The notes below the pieces were generated by a model. It saw nothing but the letters and a program-made list of their open reading frames with translations. It ran no database searches and was not told the DNA's origin. A stretch of DNA of 64,000 bases from assembly GCA_023300375.1 (NCBI GenBank), contig JALZWO010000059.1:1-64000 (forward strand), written 5' to 3'. This DNA comes from Granulosicoccus sp. (GTDB lineage Bacteria > Pseudomonadota > Gammaproteobacteria > Granulosicoccales > Granulosicoccaceae). Within the stretch, counting starts at the first letter, position 1; every line of letters begins with the position of its first letter. A program made the translations under genes and the position numbers. Shown one piece after another: positions 55,867-64,000 of this stretch.

Positions 55867-55948
55867 AGCTTAAACAGATGAAGGCTTGCCAGAGACCAAA
55901 ACACGTCTAGACTGTAGGCATAATAATCAGACCGATAAGGGGTGCAGT

Positions 55949-56557
55949 ATGAAAATTCTTGCTGCAGCAGTTACTCTGCTGTTGGCGCCTACAGCTTTGT
56001 GGGCGGGTGCGTTAGACCTGTCGTTAAGCGATGAGTCCGCCAATGTTTCCTATGTGTTCAACAATGACCCGCTCAATCCTGAGCGTCTGCCTGCTAGAGG
56101 TGGGTCAGAATTGTCAGCTGGTATCTTTTTTAATGAAGATGAGAGCCGGATAGTTCACGGTACGCTTCTGGCTCGTGGATATCGACAAACCAGCACGACG
56201 CAGTATCAGGTCAGTGCAGGCATGCGCCTACTGGGTGGCGAAGTCAATGTTGATGGCAGAGGCGCTTCAGATGATGAATCGGTGGGTGCTTTAGCGTTAG
56301 GATTTCAAGCAGGTCTGTTGTTGCGCTCTGCAGACTACAATCCGGTAGAGCTGACTTTTGAAGGATTCTACGCTCCTAGCATCACTAGTTTTTCTGATGC
56401 CGAACGGTACGGACACATCTCTGTTCGTTTACAGATGGAAATCATACCGCGGGCAAGTGCGTACATTGGTTACCGACGAATCCGTATAGATACCAACGAT
56501 TTCGATGATCTGACGCTAGATAGAAGCGCACATGTGGGTTTAGTGATCTCTTTCTGA
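55949..56557 (+). CDS. YfaZ family outer-membrane protein
   Basis: The protein of 202 residues has a signal peptide (MKILAAAVTLLLAPTALWAG) and alternating beta-strands that end in HVGLVISF, with a C-terminal Phe as in outer-membrane barrels. The sequence LDLSLSDESANVSYVFNND is like the YfaZ family, putative porins of unknown substrate. AAGGGG lies six bases before the ATG at 55949, so the 21 extra residues in the ORF track are not used. Confidence 0.8.
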   Translation: MKILAAAVTLLLAPTALWAGALDLSLSDESANVSYVFNNDPLNPERLPARGGSELSAGIFFNEDESRIVHGTLLARGYRQTSTTQYQVSAGMRLLGGEVNVDGRGASDDESVGALALGFQAGLLLRSADYNPVELTFEGFYAPSITSFSDAERYGHISVRLQMEIIPRASAYIGYRRIRIDTNDFDDLTLDRSAHVGLVISF

Positions 56558-56632
56558 TGCTGCTGTTTCGAATCGCCTGACTTCCATCAGGTGTTAGCCT
56601 AACGTATCGACCCTATCAAAGAGCTTCTCGCC

Positions 56633-57460
56633 ATGAATACTGAGATTGCACGGCTCAGACAAATTATGTCTGACTTGCGAGATCCTTTTACCGGTTGCGA
56701 ATGGGATCTCAAACAAGACTTTCGCAGTATCGCCGTCTTTACGATTGAAGAGGCCTATGAGGTGCTCGATGCGATAGAGCGTGAGGATATTGACGATCTT
56801 AAGGACGAGTTAGGCGACTTGCTTTTACAAGTTGTCTTTCATTCTCAGATAGCCAGTGAGCAAGGCTTGTTTACTTTTGATGATGTGGCGCAAACTATCG
56901 CTGAGAAAATGCTACGCCGGCATCCTCATGTATTTGGTGATACTGTCTTCAACTCAGAGGCTGAGCTGAAGGCCTCATGGGAGGCCATTAAATCTGAGGA
57001 GCGTCGACACAAGCTTGCGAAAAAAACGGACTCAGACTCCGATGATGGTGTTCAAATTGATCACAAACCCTCAGCAGTGGATGGTATTGCGACCAATTTG
57101 CCAGCGCTTAAACGCGCTGACAAAATTCAAAAGCGAGCAGCCCGGGTAGGCTTCGACTGGCCTGATATTGAGCCGGTCTGGGAAAAACTCTTCGAAGAAA
57201 TTGCGGAGGTGCGAGAAGCCGTTGAACTGGGTGAAGCAGCTGCGATTCAGGATGAGATTGGGGATTTGTTATTCACAGTGGTTAATCTTGCCAGACATTG
57301 TGCTGTTGATTCTGAGACTGCGCTGCGCCAAGCTAGCGCCAAATTCGAGAAACGTTTTCGCTGTGTTGAAGCTCTGGCGACAAAGTCAGAGGAAACTCTC
57401 GATAACATGGATCTTGTTGCGTTGGATGCGCTCTGGGTAAAAGCAAAGACGCAAACATAG
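56633..57460 (+). CDS. mazG: Nucleoside triphosphate pyrophosphohydrolase MazG
   Basis: The 275-residue protein has two MazG domains. The first has CEWDLKQDFRSIAVFTIEEAYEVLDAI with the EExxE-like metal motif and DDLKDELGDLLLQVVFHSQIA. The second has FDWPDIEPVWEKLFEEIAEVREAVELGE and IQDEIGDLLFTVVNLARH. It hydrolyses NTPs to NMPs and pyrophosphate, helps clear abnormal nucleotides and lowers ppGpp indirectly in E. coli. A short charged insert (residues 125-142) separates the domains. Confidence 0.93.
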   Translation: MNTEIARLRQIMSDLRDPFTGCEWDLKQDFRSIAVFTIEEAYEVLDAIEREDIDDLKDELGDLLLQVVFHSQIASEQGLFTFDDVAQTIAEKMLRRHPHVFGDTVFNSEAELKASWEAIKSEERRHKLAKKTDSDSDDGVQIDHKPSAVDGIATNLPALKRADKIQKRAARVGFDWPDIEPVWEKLFEEIAEVREAVELGEAAAIQDEIGDLLFTVVNLARHCAVDSETALRQASAKFEKRFRCVEALATKSEETLDNMDLVALDALWVKAKTQT

Positions 57461-57500
57461 CTTAGTTTTTGCAACGTCTGGCAACACGGGGATAAACAGA

Positions 57501-58376
57501 ATGTTTGAGCAATGCAGCTCGTTTGAGCTAGATGTTGGTGGTCACACAATTGTTGGTGTGACAGGCGGTACAGGGCCTGCGTTACTGTTGTTACACGGAT
57601 ATCCACAGACGCACGTCATGTGGCACAAAGTAGCGCCTTTGCTCATGCCACATTTTACGTTGGTAGCCGCTGATTTAACAGGTTATGGTGCATCTGGAAA
57701 ACCGATAACTGACGCATCACACACGCCGTACAGCAAGCGAGCCATGGCGGCTGATATGCACAGTGTCATGCAGCAGCTAGGGCATTCACACTACTTTGTG
57801 GCAGGACATGATCGTGGCGGCAGGGTGGCCCATAGATTAGCAGTGGATCATGCGTCCAGCGTATCTAAGTTAGCTGTTCTAGATATAGCACCAACGCGTG
57901 AAATGTATGCAAATGTGACTGATCAATTTGCGCGTGCCTATTGGCATTGGTACTTCCTGATTCAGCCAGCACCTTTTCCTGAGAATTTGATTCAGTCAGA
58001 TACGGACGCGTATCTGGAATTCAAATGTGGATTATGGTCAGGGGACATGAGCATTTTTACACCCAGTGCGCTAGCGGCCTACAAAGAAGCATTCAACAAT
58101 CCGGATACAGTGCATGCCTCATGTGAAGATTATCGTGCAGCAGCCACAATAGACATCGCCCATGACAATGAAGATGATGCTTCTGGTCGAGAGCTTGTGT
58201 GTCCATTACTGGTCTTATGGGGCAAGGATGGTGTCATAGAGCGTTGTTTCGAGCCTTTGGAATTGTGGAGACAACGTGCGACTCAGGTACACGGGCATGC
58301 AATTCCTGGCGGACACTTTCTCGCCGAGCAGTACCCTGATTTAGTGGCTGAAGAATTTATCAGGTTCTTTGCTTAA
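57501..58376 (+). CDS. Alpha/beta hydrolase, haloacetate dehalogenase-like
   Basis: The 291-residue hydrolase resembles fluoroacetate/haloacetate dehalogenases: LLLLHGYPQTHVMWHKVAPLL, the nucleophile Asp in VAGHDRGGRVAHRLA, LAVLDIAPT, the halide-binding region ARAYWHWYFLIQPAPFPE, and the catalytic His in PGGHFLAEQYPD. It is cytoplasmic. The presence of Asp rather than Ser at the nucleophile site and the His-Trp pair favour dehalogenation, although these enzymes can also act on other small esters. It lies 40 bp from mazG. Confidence 0.82.
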   Translation: MFEQCSSFELDVGGHTIVGVTGGTGPALLLLHGYPQTHVMWHKVAPLLMPHFTLVAADLTGYGASGKPITDASHTPYSKRAMAADMHSVMQQLGHSHYFVAGHDRGGRVAHRLAVDHASSVSKLAVLDIAPTREMYANVTDQFARAYWHWYFLIQPAPFPENLIQSDTDAYLEFKCGLWSGDMSIFTPSALAAYKEAFNNPDTVHASCEDYRAAATIDIAHDNEDDASGRELVCPLLVLWGKDGVIERCFEPLELWRQRATQVHGHAIPGGHFLAEQYPDLVAEEFIRFFA

Positions 58377-58464
58377 CGAATCGCTTGGGCTTCAAGCTCG
58401 TGCGTCTCTGGTACCACTTGAGTTGATTTTATATTCACTAAACGTCGATTGTAGAGTAGATAAA

Positions 58465-59130
58465 TCAGACCATTGTGAGTACTTCATCAAGGCTGAGTTT
58501 ACTGACGTCGGGCACCTCCAGCGGTGTAACCGGGTGACCAACAACCAAGAGCAGATACGGTTTTTCGTAATCTGGTCTGTCGAGTAATGTGCGCAAAAAA
58601 CCCATTGGGCTTGGCGTGTGCGTGAGGGTACCTAAGCCTGCGTAGTGAAGGGCAGCGATGAGTAAGCCTGTGGCAATGCCAACTGACTCAGGGGTGTAAT
58701 AGTGTTTTAGCTTTTCACCGTTTTCGCTAAGGGTGTATTTGCGAGCAAAAATGGCTATTAACCAAGGAGCGGTTTCTAGAAAAGGTTTTTGTGCGTCTGT
58801 CCCCAAAGGCGCCAAGGCTTCCAGCCATTGATCAGATGCTCTTCGTTCGTAAAGAGTGCGTTCCTCAGCCTCTGCCGCAAGACGAATTTGGTTTTTGATG
58901 TTGGGGTCTTGTACTGCGACAAAGTGCCAAGGTTGTCTATTAGCCCCACTTGGCGCACTGTTTGCGGTGGCAATCGCGTTTCGGATGACGTTCTCGTCAA
59001 CTGGCCTATTAGTAAAGTGCCGTACGGACCGCCGCGTTTTCATGGTGGCATGAAAATCTGCTGAGCGTGTTTCAAGTTCTGTAGCCGATCTAATATTGAA
59101 CTCAATGGTCTTTGGTTTGTATTCACTCAT
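58465..59130 (-). CDS. Nitroreductase family flavoprotein
   Basis: The 221-residue protein has the FMN-binding signature MKTRRSVRHFTNRPVDENVI, ANSAPSGANRQPWHFVAV, GIATGLLIAALHYAGLGTLTHTPSPMGFL and the C-terminal PYLLLVVGHPV. Such enzymes are homodimeric FMN oxidoreductases that use NAD(P)H. The length and DVSKLSLDEVLTMV tail suggest a member close to the BluB/iodotyrosine deiodinase-like group, but the substrate is open. It is convergent with the hydrolase and transcribed apart from the transpeptidase. Confidence 0.82.
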   Translation of the reverse strand: MSEYKPKTIEFNIRSATELETRSADFHATMKTRRSVRHFTNRPVDENVIRNAIATANSAPSGANRQPWHFVAVQDPNIKNQIRLAAEAEERTLYERRASDQWLEALAPLGTDAQKPFLETAPWLIAIFARKYTLSENGEKLKHYYTPESVGIATGLLIAALHYAGLGTLTHTPSPMGFLRTLLDRPDYEKPYLLLVVGHPVTPLEVPDVSKLSLDEVLTMV

Positions 59131-59227
59131 GATTTTTCTAACATCTAGCCCACTGCTTATGTCAGAGCATAATACGTAATTAAAATGTGTGCACTGATGT
59201 CAAGATCAGTCACGCAAAATCGCGATA

Positions 59228-59260
59228 GACCCAACCCCACAACGACGGAAGGATTGGGTC
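59228..59260 (-). terminator. Possible terminator after the L,D-transpeptidase
   Basis: GACCCAA and TTGGGTC form a 7-bp stem, extended by two pairs after one mismatch, with a roughly 13-nt loop. On the minus strand a weak ATTTTG stretch follows. It lies 34 bp beyond the transpeptidase stop. Confidence 0.4.
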
Positions 59261-59293
59261 ACTCTCATGGATAGAGATCAGGTCAGCGGCGGC

Positions 59294-61075
59294 TTAGGTA
59301 GCCGATTTGCTTTTGTCGCGCAAGCTACTGGCGTCTGTCAAACTGCTGAGTAGGGTATCTGCTGTTCGTAGTGATTCAAGTAGTTTCTGATCATTACGGT
59401 AGATATCTGGTCGATGTTGCAACACATTGTTTTCATCAACCCATGTGGTCAAGTACACCAAATGTGTAGGGATAGGTTGCCTGAACTTAATACGATGAGT
59501 TCGTTTCGAGGCAAAGGCTGCATCTATCTCTTTCTGTGAATAGCCATCGTTTGCCATTAAGTGTTGAGCCAACGCATCTGGATCGCTGAGGCGAATACAA
59601 CCATGGCTGTACGCGCGTTCATTGAGTGTAAAGTGTTTTTGCGATTGAGTGTCGTGTAGGTAAATAGAGTATCTGTTAGGCATCATGAACTTCATACGCC
59701 CAAGGGCATTAATAGAACCACCGCGCTGGCGTAGTGTGTACGGGAATCGTGGCGCATTGAATTCCTCAGGCGTAATTGAACTGCGTGGCACCTTAGTGAC
59801 TTTGTTGCCAACTACCTTCAGAAAATCGAACTGCCTAGATTCGAGATAACCTGGGTTTTTGCGCTCTTTAGGGATGAGTTCGGCATTGGTAATGCTAACG
59901 GGTACAGTCCAAGTCGGATTGAACTCCATATAGCTCATATCTTCACTGAACGATGGAGTTTGGTGTCTGTATTTTCCTACAACACCCGGCATCGTCAAGG
60001 TGGTTTTGTTGTTTACAACAAGGTCAATCTGAAACTCAGGAATATTGACAAAGATATGGCTGTCTCCTAAATCACGCGGTAGCCAGCGCCAGCGTTCTAG
60101 GTTCAGAGCAACTGAATCAATGTCCGCGTTAACACTTTTATTCAATGCGGCACGTGTTTTTGTGTCGGCAATATTACTGGGTTCAATGCCGTGGCGACTT
60201 TGAAATGCACGAAGGGCTTTCAATAGTTCGGCATCCGAGTTCGAAGCCATGTTGGCCTCAAAGCTCAAGTCGCCAGTTTCGAGCAGTCGTGTGCGTATTT
60301 GTTGCTTATCTTCTTCCTTTGAAATAATAGGCGATTCATCGGCAGTGGCAACCTTGGTTCTCTGTATGCCAGTTGATTGTTCAGTCAACAGATCGCGCAT
60401 CACCTGAGTTAAGCGTTTGTAGCCTTCGTGCTTAGGGGCCACTGAATTTATCACTTGATGAACACTAAGCTGGGCATCGCTGACCGATACCAGCAAATTG
60501 AACGCGTTTACTTCAGGGGCGTCTCGGTATAGCTGTTTCTGGTTTGACTTGCCGTCGACGATACCTTTACCAAGATGTTCGACCAGCTTGATGAAATTAG
60601 TATCCAGAAGCTGATTCAAGCTAAATCGCAGTGCGTTTTGATCGTTTGAGAGTTGCGTTTTTTGCGGTGAGGCATCAGCTGCTCTTTTTTCATCCAGAGT
60701 GTTTAGGTTGTCAACTACACTGAGTATGCGATTTAATCCGTACGATTCTGGTTGAAGGCCATGTATTTTGGCGTCTTGAATGGCACGAATGAGCACTTGT
60801 GCATTGGGAGAGATTCCGTTATCGCTAAGCCAAGGACCGTGCTTATGTATGGCTACTATTTCACGTTGTGAGTAAACACTGTGAAGCTCACTCGTTAAAC
60901 TGACTGCATGTGCTGCCCCCAATTGAAGAGTCGGTAAATCAAGCTGTTTAGCCGTGTGTTCTGAATAAATGAATCCAGGGGTCGTGCCACTTTCAGTGCT
61001 CGCAAGGGCTGGTTGCGCCACTACTATAGCGAGCAAAGCGCTGGTGAGAAAAATACGAGAGCCGTCTTTTATCAT
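59294..61075 (-). CDS. L,D-transpeptidase, YcbB/LdtD type
   Basis: The 593-residue periplasmic enzyme has a signal peptide (IFLTSALLAIVVAQPALAS), a long N-terminal helical region, a peptidoglycan-binding domain (ELLKALRAFQSRHGIEPSNI), and the YkuD catalytic domain. The active-site motif is SHGCIRLSDPDALAQHLM, with His and Cys. It makes 3-3 cross-links between meso-diaminopimelate residues in peptidoglycan or attaches lipoproteins. The length and domain order match LdtD (YcbB). It lies upstream of DUF1841 on the same strand but with a 225-bp gap. Confidence 0.9.
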   Translation of the reverse strand: MIKDGSRIFLTSALLAIVVAQPALASTESGTTPGFIYSEHTAKQLDLPTLQLGAAHAVSLTSELHSVYSQREIVAIHKHGPWLSDNGISPNAQVLIRAIQDAKIHGLQPESYGLNRILSVVDNLNTLDEKRAADASPQKTQLSNDQNALRFSLNQLLDTNFIKLVEHLGKGIVDGKSNQKQLYRDAPEVNAFNLLVSVSDAQLSVHQVINSVAPKHEGYKRLTQVMRDLLTEQSTGIQRTKVATADESPIISKEEDKQQIRTRLLETGDLSFEANMASNSDAELLKALRAFQSRHGIEPSNIADTKTRAALNKSVNADIDSVALNLERWRWLPRDLGDSHIFVNIPEFQIDLVVNNKTTLTMPGVVGKYRHQTPSFSEDMSYMEFNPTWTVPVSITNAELIPKERKNPGYLESRQFDFLKVVGNKVTKVPRSSITPEEFNAPRFPYTLRQRGGSINALGRMKFMMPNRYSIYLHDTQSQKHFTLNERAYSHGCIRLSDPDALAQHLMANDGYSQKEIDAAFASKRTHRIKFRQPIPTHLVYLTTWVDENNVLQHRPDIYRNDQKLLESLRTADTLLSSLTDASSLRDKSKSAT

Positions 61076-61301
61076 GGTGAGTCAGTGCGTAGTTTATGGG
61101 GCGCACATTGATGACGCTTTATGCGTTGCAACTTGTGCGTTAACCCATGAGCGACCTTGGCACTACGCGTCTTTAGAGCACAACGCAGGATAGAATTGTT
61201 GATTGCTTCCTTGAGTCTCTAAAGTGTTGCTCTGTTGTTAACTGCGTCTCGAAACAGTAGCGTTTACCACAAGCATGCTTTCTGTTTATCTCGCCATGCA
61301 A

Positions 61302-61730
61302 CTACAGAAGCTCATGCAGGCTTTCAAGATAAGCAGCTTCGTCAGGTGCGCGCTTCTGTCGTTGCGCCTCCCATAGATACAAACCCAGTTTCTCTATCAT
61401 GAGATGCTCAACCGTGTGCCCATCCCCGTGCTTTAATAATAGAGAACGGGTAAGGGAGGCAATGCCCGCTGGACGATTGGTGCCTACCTGTTCGCGAAGC
61501 GCCAAATGCAAGCTCAGGTGAAGGAAAGGGTTTTCATGTCCATGTTCTGCGGTGAAGTCGTGATCGAGAACAGCGTCGTCAGATGTGAGCAGTTTGTGGT
61601 ATTCCGGATGTTCTTCCAGCAAGCTCACTATCTGCTTTTCTAAAGGCTCTAGCGGTTCGTCATTTAATCGCTTTTGCCAAGCACTTCTGAAAAGCTGACG
61701 AGTGCGAGTCCTGTCTTGTGTGAATAGCAT
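61302..61730 (-). CDS. DUF1841 family protein
   Basis: The 142-residue cytoplasmic protein matches DUF1841: FTQDRTRTRQLFRSAWQKRLNDEPLEPLEKQIV, LLEEHPEYHKLL, NPFLHLSLHLALREQVGTNRPAGI and HLMIEKLGLYLWEAQRQ. Conserved histidines suggest metal or cofactor binding, but no function is known. It is found in many proteobacteria, often near rnf or nth genes; here it follows rnfE by 60 bp on the same strand. Confidence 0.85.
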   Translation of the reverse strand: MLFTQDRTRTRQLFRSAWQKRLNDEPLEPLEKQIVSLLEEHPEYHKLLTSDDAVLDHDFTAEHGHENPFLHLSLHLALREQVGTNRPAGIASLTRSLLLKHGDGHTVEHLMIEKLGLYLWEAQRQKRAPDEAAYLESLHELL

Positions 61731-61789
61731 GGTGAGATAGGTGCTCTTTGTTGGCTGTTGTTACGCGGTCATTTATTTTCAGTAATGGT

Positions 61790-62467
61790 CTACGATGCAC
61801 GTTGGTCTATTAAGTTCTTGATGGCGAGCAAGAAGCCAAGCACCAAAAATGCACCGGGCGGCAGTAGGGCAATGAGTACAGTGTAGTCCTGCGGTATAAG
61901 TGTGACAGACCAGAGACTGGCATTGTCGCCAAATAGCAGCGTCGCGTCACCGAGAAATGTGCCACGCCCTATCAGTTCGCGTATTGCCCCAAGACAGATC
62001 AGCACAGCCGTAAATCCTGCTCCCATGGCCAATGCATCAACAGTTGCGTAAGGTAAAGATTGTCTGGACGCAAAGGCCTCGGCACGTCCTATGATTAAAC
62101 AATTGGTGACTATGAGGGGCAGGAATATGCCCAATGATGCGTGTAGCGCTGGCAGATGGGCTTGCATCAACAGTTCAATGGCCGTGACTGAACTTGCGAT
62201 GATCAAGACATACATTGGCAATCTGATGGATGGCAATAGAAGCTGACGAGAGGCTGATACGACACAGTTGCTTACTAATAGCGTTATTGTGGTGGCCACT
62301 CCCAAGGCCAATGCATTGATCAACGTATTGCTGACAGCCAATAAGGGACAGAGCCCTAGTAGTTTTACCAACGCGGGGTTCTGCTGCCACAGTCCTTGTA
62401 TCCATAGTTGTCGATAAACTGTGGTGGATTTAAACGAACTAGAGCCATCGGCAGCAGCCTGAGTCAT
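61790..62467 (-). CDS. rsxE: Rnf/Rsx electron transport complex subunit E
   Basis: The 225-residue integral membrane subunit has about six helices, with LWIQGLWQQNPALVKLLGLCPLLAVSN at the start (VxxLGLCPxLAV is the RnfE signature, with a conserved Cys) and GAGFTAVLICLGAIRELIGRGT. RnfE works with RnfA at the membrane in Na+/H+-coupled electron transfer from NADH to ferredoxin, or in SoxR reduction in E. coli. It overlaps rnfG by four bases. Confidence 0.92.
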   Translation of the reverse strand: MTQAAADGSSSFKSTTVYRQLWIQGLWQQNPALVKLLGLCPLLAVSNTLINALALGVATTITLLVSNCVVSASRQLLLPSIRLPMYVLIIASSVTAIELLMQAHLPALHASLGIFLPLIVTNCLIIGRAEAFASRQSLPYATVDALAMGAGFTAVLICLGAIRELIGRGTFLGDATLLFGDNASLWSVTLIPQDYTVLIALLPPGAFLVLGFLLAIKNLIDQRAS

Positions 62468-63087
62468 GTTGTAAACACCGTGTCTTTGTTAATAGAGAAC
62501 CACTTCACAGCTCTGTAAATGGCCTGAATGACGGCCCTAGAGGTGATAGTTGCGCCCGTTGCTGCGTCAAAGCTGCCACCATTACGTTTTGTTTGCCAGC
62601 TTGAAGGTTGCCAGTTGTTCGGTGCGGAAAAAGCGATAGCTTGACCATTGAACTGCGTGATCCAGTCAGATCGGCGATAGTCGATGAAGTCGCCAAGGCC
62701 CGGTGTCTCACGGTGCTCGATAACTCTGGCAGCAATCACCTGACCATCAACACGCAAACCCAGCAGTAGCCGAATTTCACCGCTATAGCCGTCGAATGCA
62801 ATAACCTCCAGCACTGCGGCCATTGGCTGATTTTGCCGGTACGCTGTGTAGATTTCTACCATCTGCTGTCCACCCAGTTCGGGTGCAACATGCGTTCGTA
62901 GTGATTGCACTGGATTGGAGTCGTACGGCCCTGTTGGTAGCACAGCACTAAGATTGTCCAGTCGCCATTGCAGTTGTGCTTCGCTGATTTGTGTCTGCGT
63001 AGCGCTGTTGACCAACGCCAGTAGGCTAATAGCGAGCAGTGCAGCTACGGCTAAAGAGAGTGCACTTTTGTAAGGGAGTGCCATCAT
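62464..63087 (-). CDS. rsxG: Rnf/Rsx electron transport complex subunit G
   Basis: The 207-residue subunit has one membrane helix at the N-terminus and a periplasmic FMN-binding domain. The flavinylation motif is visible as DAATGATITSRAVI, where Thr carries covalent FMN. LRVDGQVIAARVIEHRETPGLGDFIDY is the FMN-domain core. It receives electrons from RnfD and passes them to the complex. It overlaps both neighbours by four bases. Confidence 0.93.
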   Translation of the reverse strand: MMALPYKSALSLAVAALLAISLLALVNSATQTQISEAQLQWRLDNLSAVLPTGPYDSNPVQSLRTHVAPELGGQQMVEIYTAYRQNQPMAAVLEVIAFDGYSGEIRLLLGLRVDGQVIAARVIEHRETPGLGDFIDYRRSDWITQFNGQAIAFSAPNNWQPSSWQTKRNGGSFDAATGATITSRAVIQAIYRAVKWFSINKDTVFTT

Positions 63088-64000
63088 GTCGAATCGCGCT
63101 TTGCGTTGTCAGTGCGAAGCGAATTTCGCACAAACGTATGATCAATGAGCGGTACGCACATGTTCATCAGTAACACCGCAAAGGCGAAACCTTCCGGGTA
63201 ATGACTGAACTCCCTGATAAAGAAACACAGCAAGCCAATACCGACGCCGTAAAAAAGCTTACCCGGATGGCTCGTTGCACTGCTGACCGGATCAGTGGCA
63301 ATGAAAAATGCACCGAATAAAATGGCGCCAGTGAATAACGCCATGGTTGCAGGTATGACAGTGGACGACGATAAACTGCCGTACGCCAGATAGGCTAGCC
63401 ACAGGGTGGCCAGTACTGATACAGGGATGCGCCAGTTAATGACTTTAACTGCCAATAGGTACACGCCACCTAGTAGCCACATGAATGCCAGTAACGTCCA
63501 GTTCGATTGCTTGAGTACATCCGCGGCCAACTCTTTATCAATGGACGTTGTGTTTGTAGATTCAAACAGTTTGTTTTGTAACGTTGTATCGAGACGTTCT
63601 AATGGAGTGGCACTGGTAAGGGCATCCCAATGAATGGGTGCCGAGTCAAGTAAGCCAAGCTCGGTATTCCACTGTGTCATGGTTTGTGGAAAACTGATGA
63701 TTAAAACTGCGTAAGCGACCATGGCAGGATTAAAGGGGTTGTGGCCCAGTCCGCCGAATACGTGTTTCCCTAGTGAGCACATAACAACGATGCCCACTAT
63801 CAATTGCCAGAGGGGTAAGCTTTGCGGCAAACTCAAAGCAAGCAGTGCTGCAGCTACTATTATACTGCCATCCTTAAGTGTTGTTATTACAGGGCGCCGG
63901 CGTAGTGCCAGCATAGCGGCCTCACATAGTGCAGCTATAATAACGGCAATAAAAATATTCTTTATGACTCTGGCATCAATGAATAATGCGTAGACAATAA
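63084..64000 (-). CDS. rsxD: Rnf/Rsx electron transport complex subunit D, 5' end outside the window
   Basis: The ORF track starts at an internal ATG (63914), but the frame continues to the window edge without a stop (about YALFIDARVIKNIFIAVII before it), as expected for the first helices of RnfD. Visible are LRRRPVITTLKDGS, FGGLGHNPFNPAMVAYAVL, the flavin-attachment motif DALTSATPLE (Thr), and several helices ending in PLIDHTFVR. The membrane subunit carries covalent FMN. Confidence 0.92.
   Translation of the reverse strand, partial: IVYALFIDARVIKNIFIAVIIAALCEAAMLALRRRPVITTLKDGSIIVAAALLALSLPQSLPLWQLIVGIVVMCSLGKHVFGGLGHNPFNPAMVAYAVLIISFPQTMTQWNTELGLLDSAPIHWDALTSATPLERLDTTLQNKLFESTNTTSIDKELAADVLKQSNWTLLAFMWLLGGVYLLAVKVINWRIPVSVLATLWLAYLAYGSLSSSTVIPATMALFTGAILFGAFFIATDPVSSATSHPGKLFYGVGIGLLCFFIREFSHYPEGFAFAVLLMNMCVPLIDHTFVRNSLRTDNAKRDST

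Noticed and set aside
63084-63914. RnfD starting at the ATG at 63914
   Set aside because: The frame is open to the window end and encodes the expected upstream RnfD helix, so this ATG is internal.

Overview
The window reads as chromosomal DNA of a free-living gammaproteobacterium. The evidence is gene content: an Rnf/Rsx complex, the priA-argS-SPOR gene order, hrpA, a split pntAA-pntAB-pntB set, mazG, a PilU-type pilus ATPase and a DUF1841 protein. Coding density is high and base composition is moderate. The genus cannot be read from the sequence; a marine, Granulosicoccus-like lineage is only a guess. No tRNA, rRNA or CRISPR array was seen.

Layout. 0-4.8 kb: the 5' part of pilU (minus strand), an AEC-family carrier, then a gluconate block (gntK-gnd on minus, a divergent SMP-30 lactonase). 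4.8-6.9 kb: an AI-2E family transporter and a Crp/Fnr regulator. 6.9-13.7 kb: a dipeptide/oligopeptide ABC operon (binding protein, terminator, M24 peptidase, two permeases, two ATPases). 13.8-16.6 kb: a VOC protein, a small lipoprotein, and a BadF-type sugar kinase followed by murQ (peptidoglycan sugar recycling). 16.6-27.8 kb: a chemosensory cluster of an H-box protein, a receiver, cheB, cheA with two Hpt and two CheW domains, cheW, an MCP, cheY, a second cheB, cheR and cheX. 27.9-34.0 kb: a lipoprotein with Ca-binding-like repeats and a peptidoglycan-binding domain, a HEAT-repeat protein, and a pair made of a GAF-HlyD adaptor and an M50 protease-HlyD fusion. 34.1-38.9 kb: a hybrid sensor kinase with two Hpt domains overlapping a REC-GGDEF-EAL gene. 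39.0-43.9 kb: hemH, and divergently the transhydrogenase operon whose alpha-1 subunit has a helix-hairpin-helix tail. 44.3-49.3 kb: priA, argS and a SPOR protein. 49.5-51.9 kb: an accessory patch with a REP-associated tyrosine transposase and a decayed Septu-like (PtuA/PtuB) defence pair, the ptuB carrying a 9-bp minisatellite. 51.9-58.4 kb: hrpA, a YfaZ-like porin, mazG and a dehalogenase-type hydrolase. 58.5-64 kb (minus): nitroreductase, L,D-transpeptidase, DUF1841, rnfE, rnfG and rnfD (cut by the window end).

How the parts work together. Peptide import plus the M24 peptidase, and the sugar kinase plus MurQ, are salvage routes. The 11-kb chemosensory operon carries its own adaptation enzymes twice over for CheB. 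The GAF-HlyD / M50-HlyD pair is the most distinctive, least characterised unit and may be an export or envelope-processing machine. The decayed PtuAB patch marks a site of past defence-gene gain.
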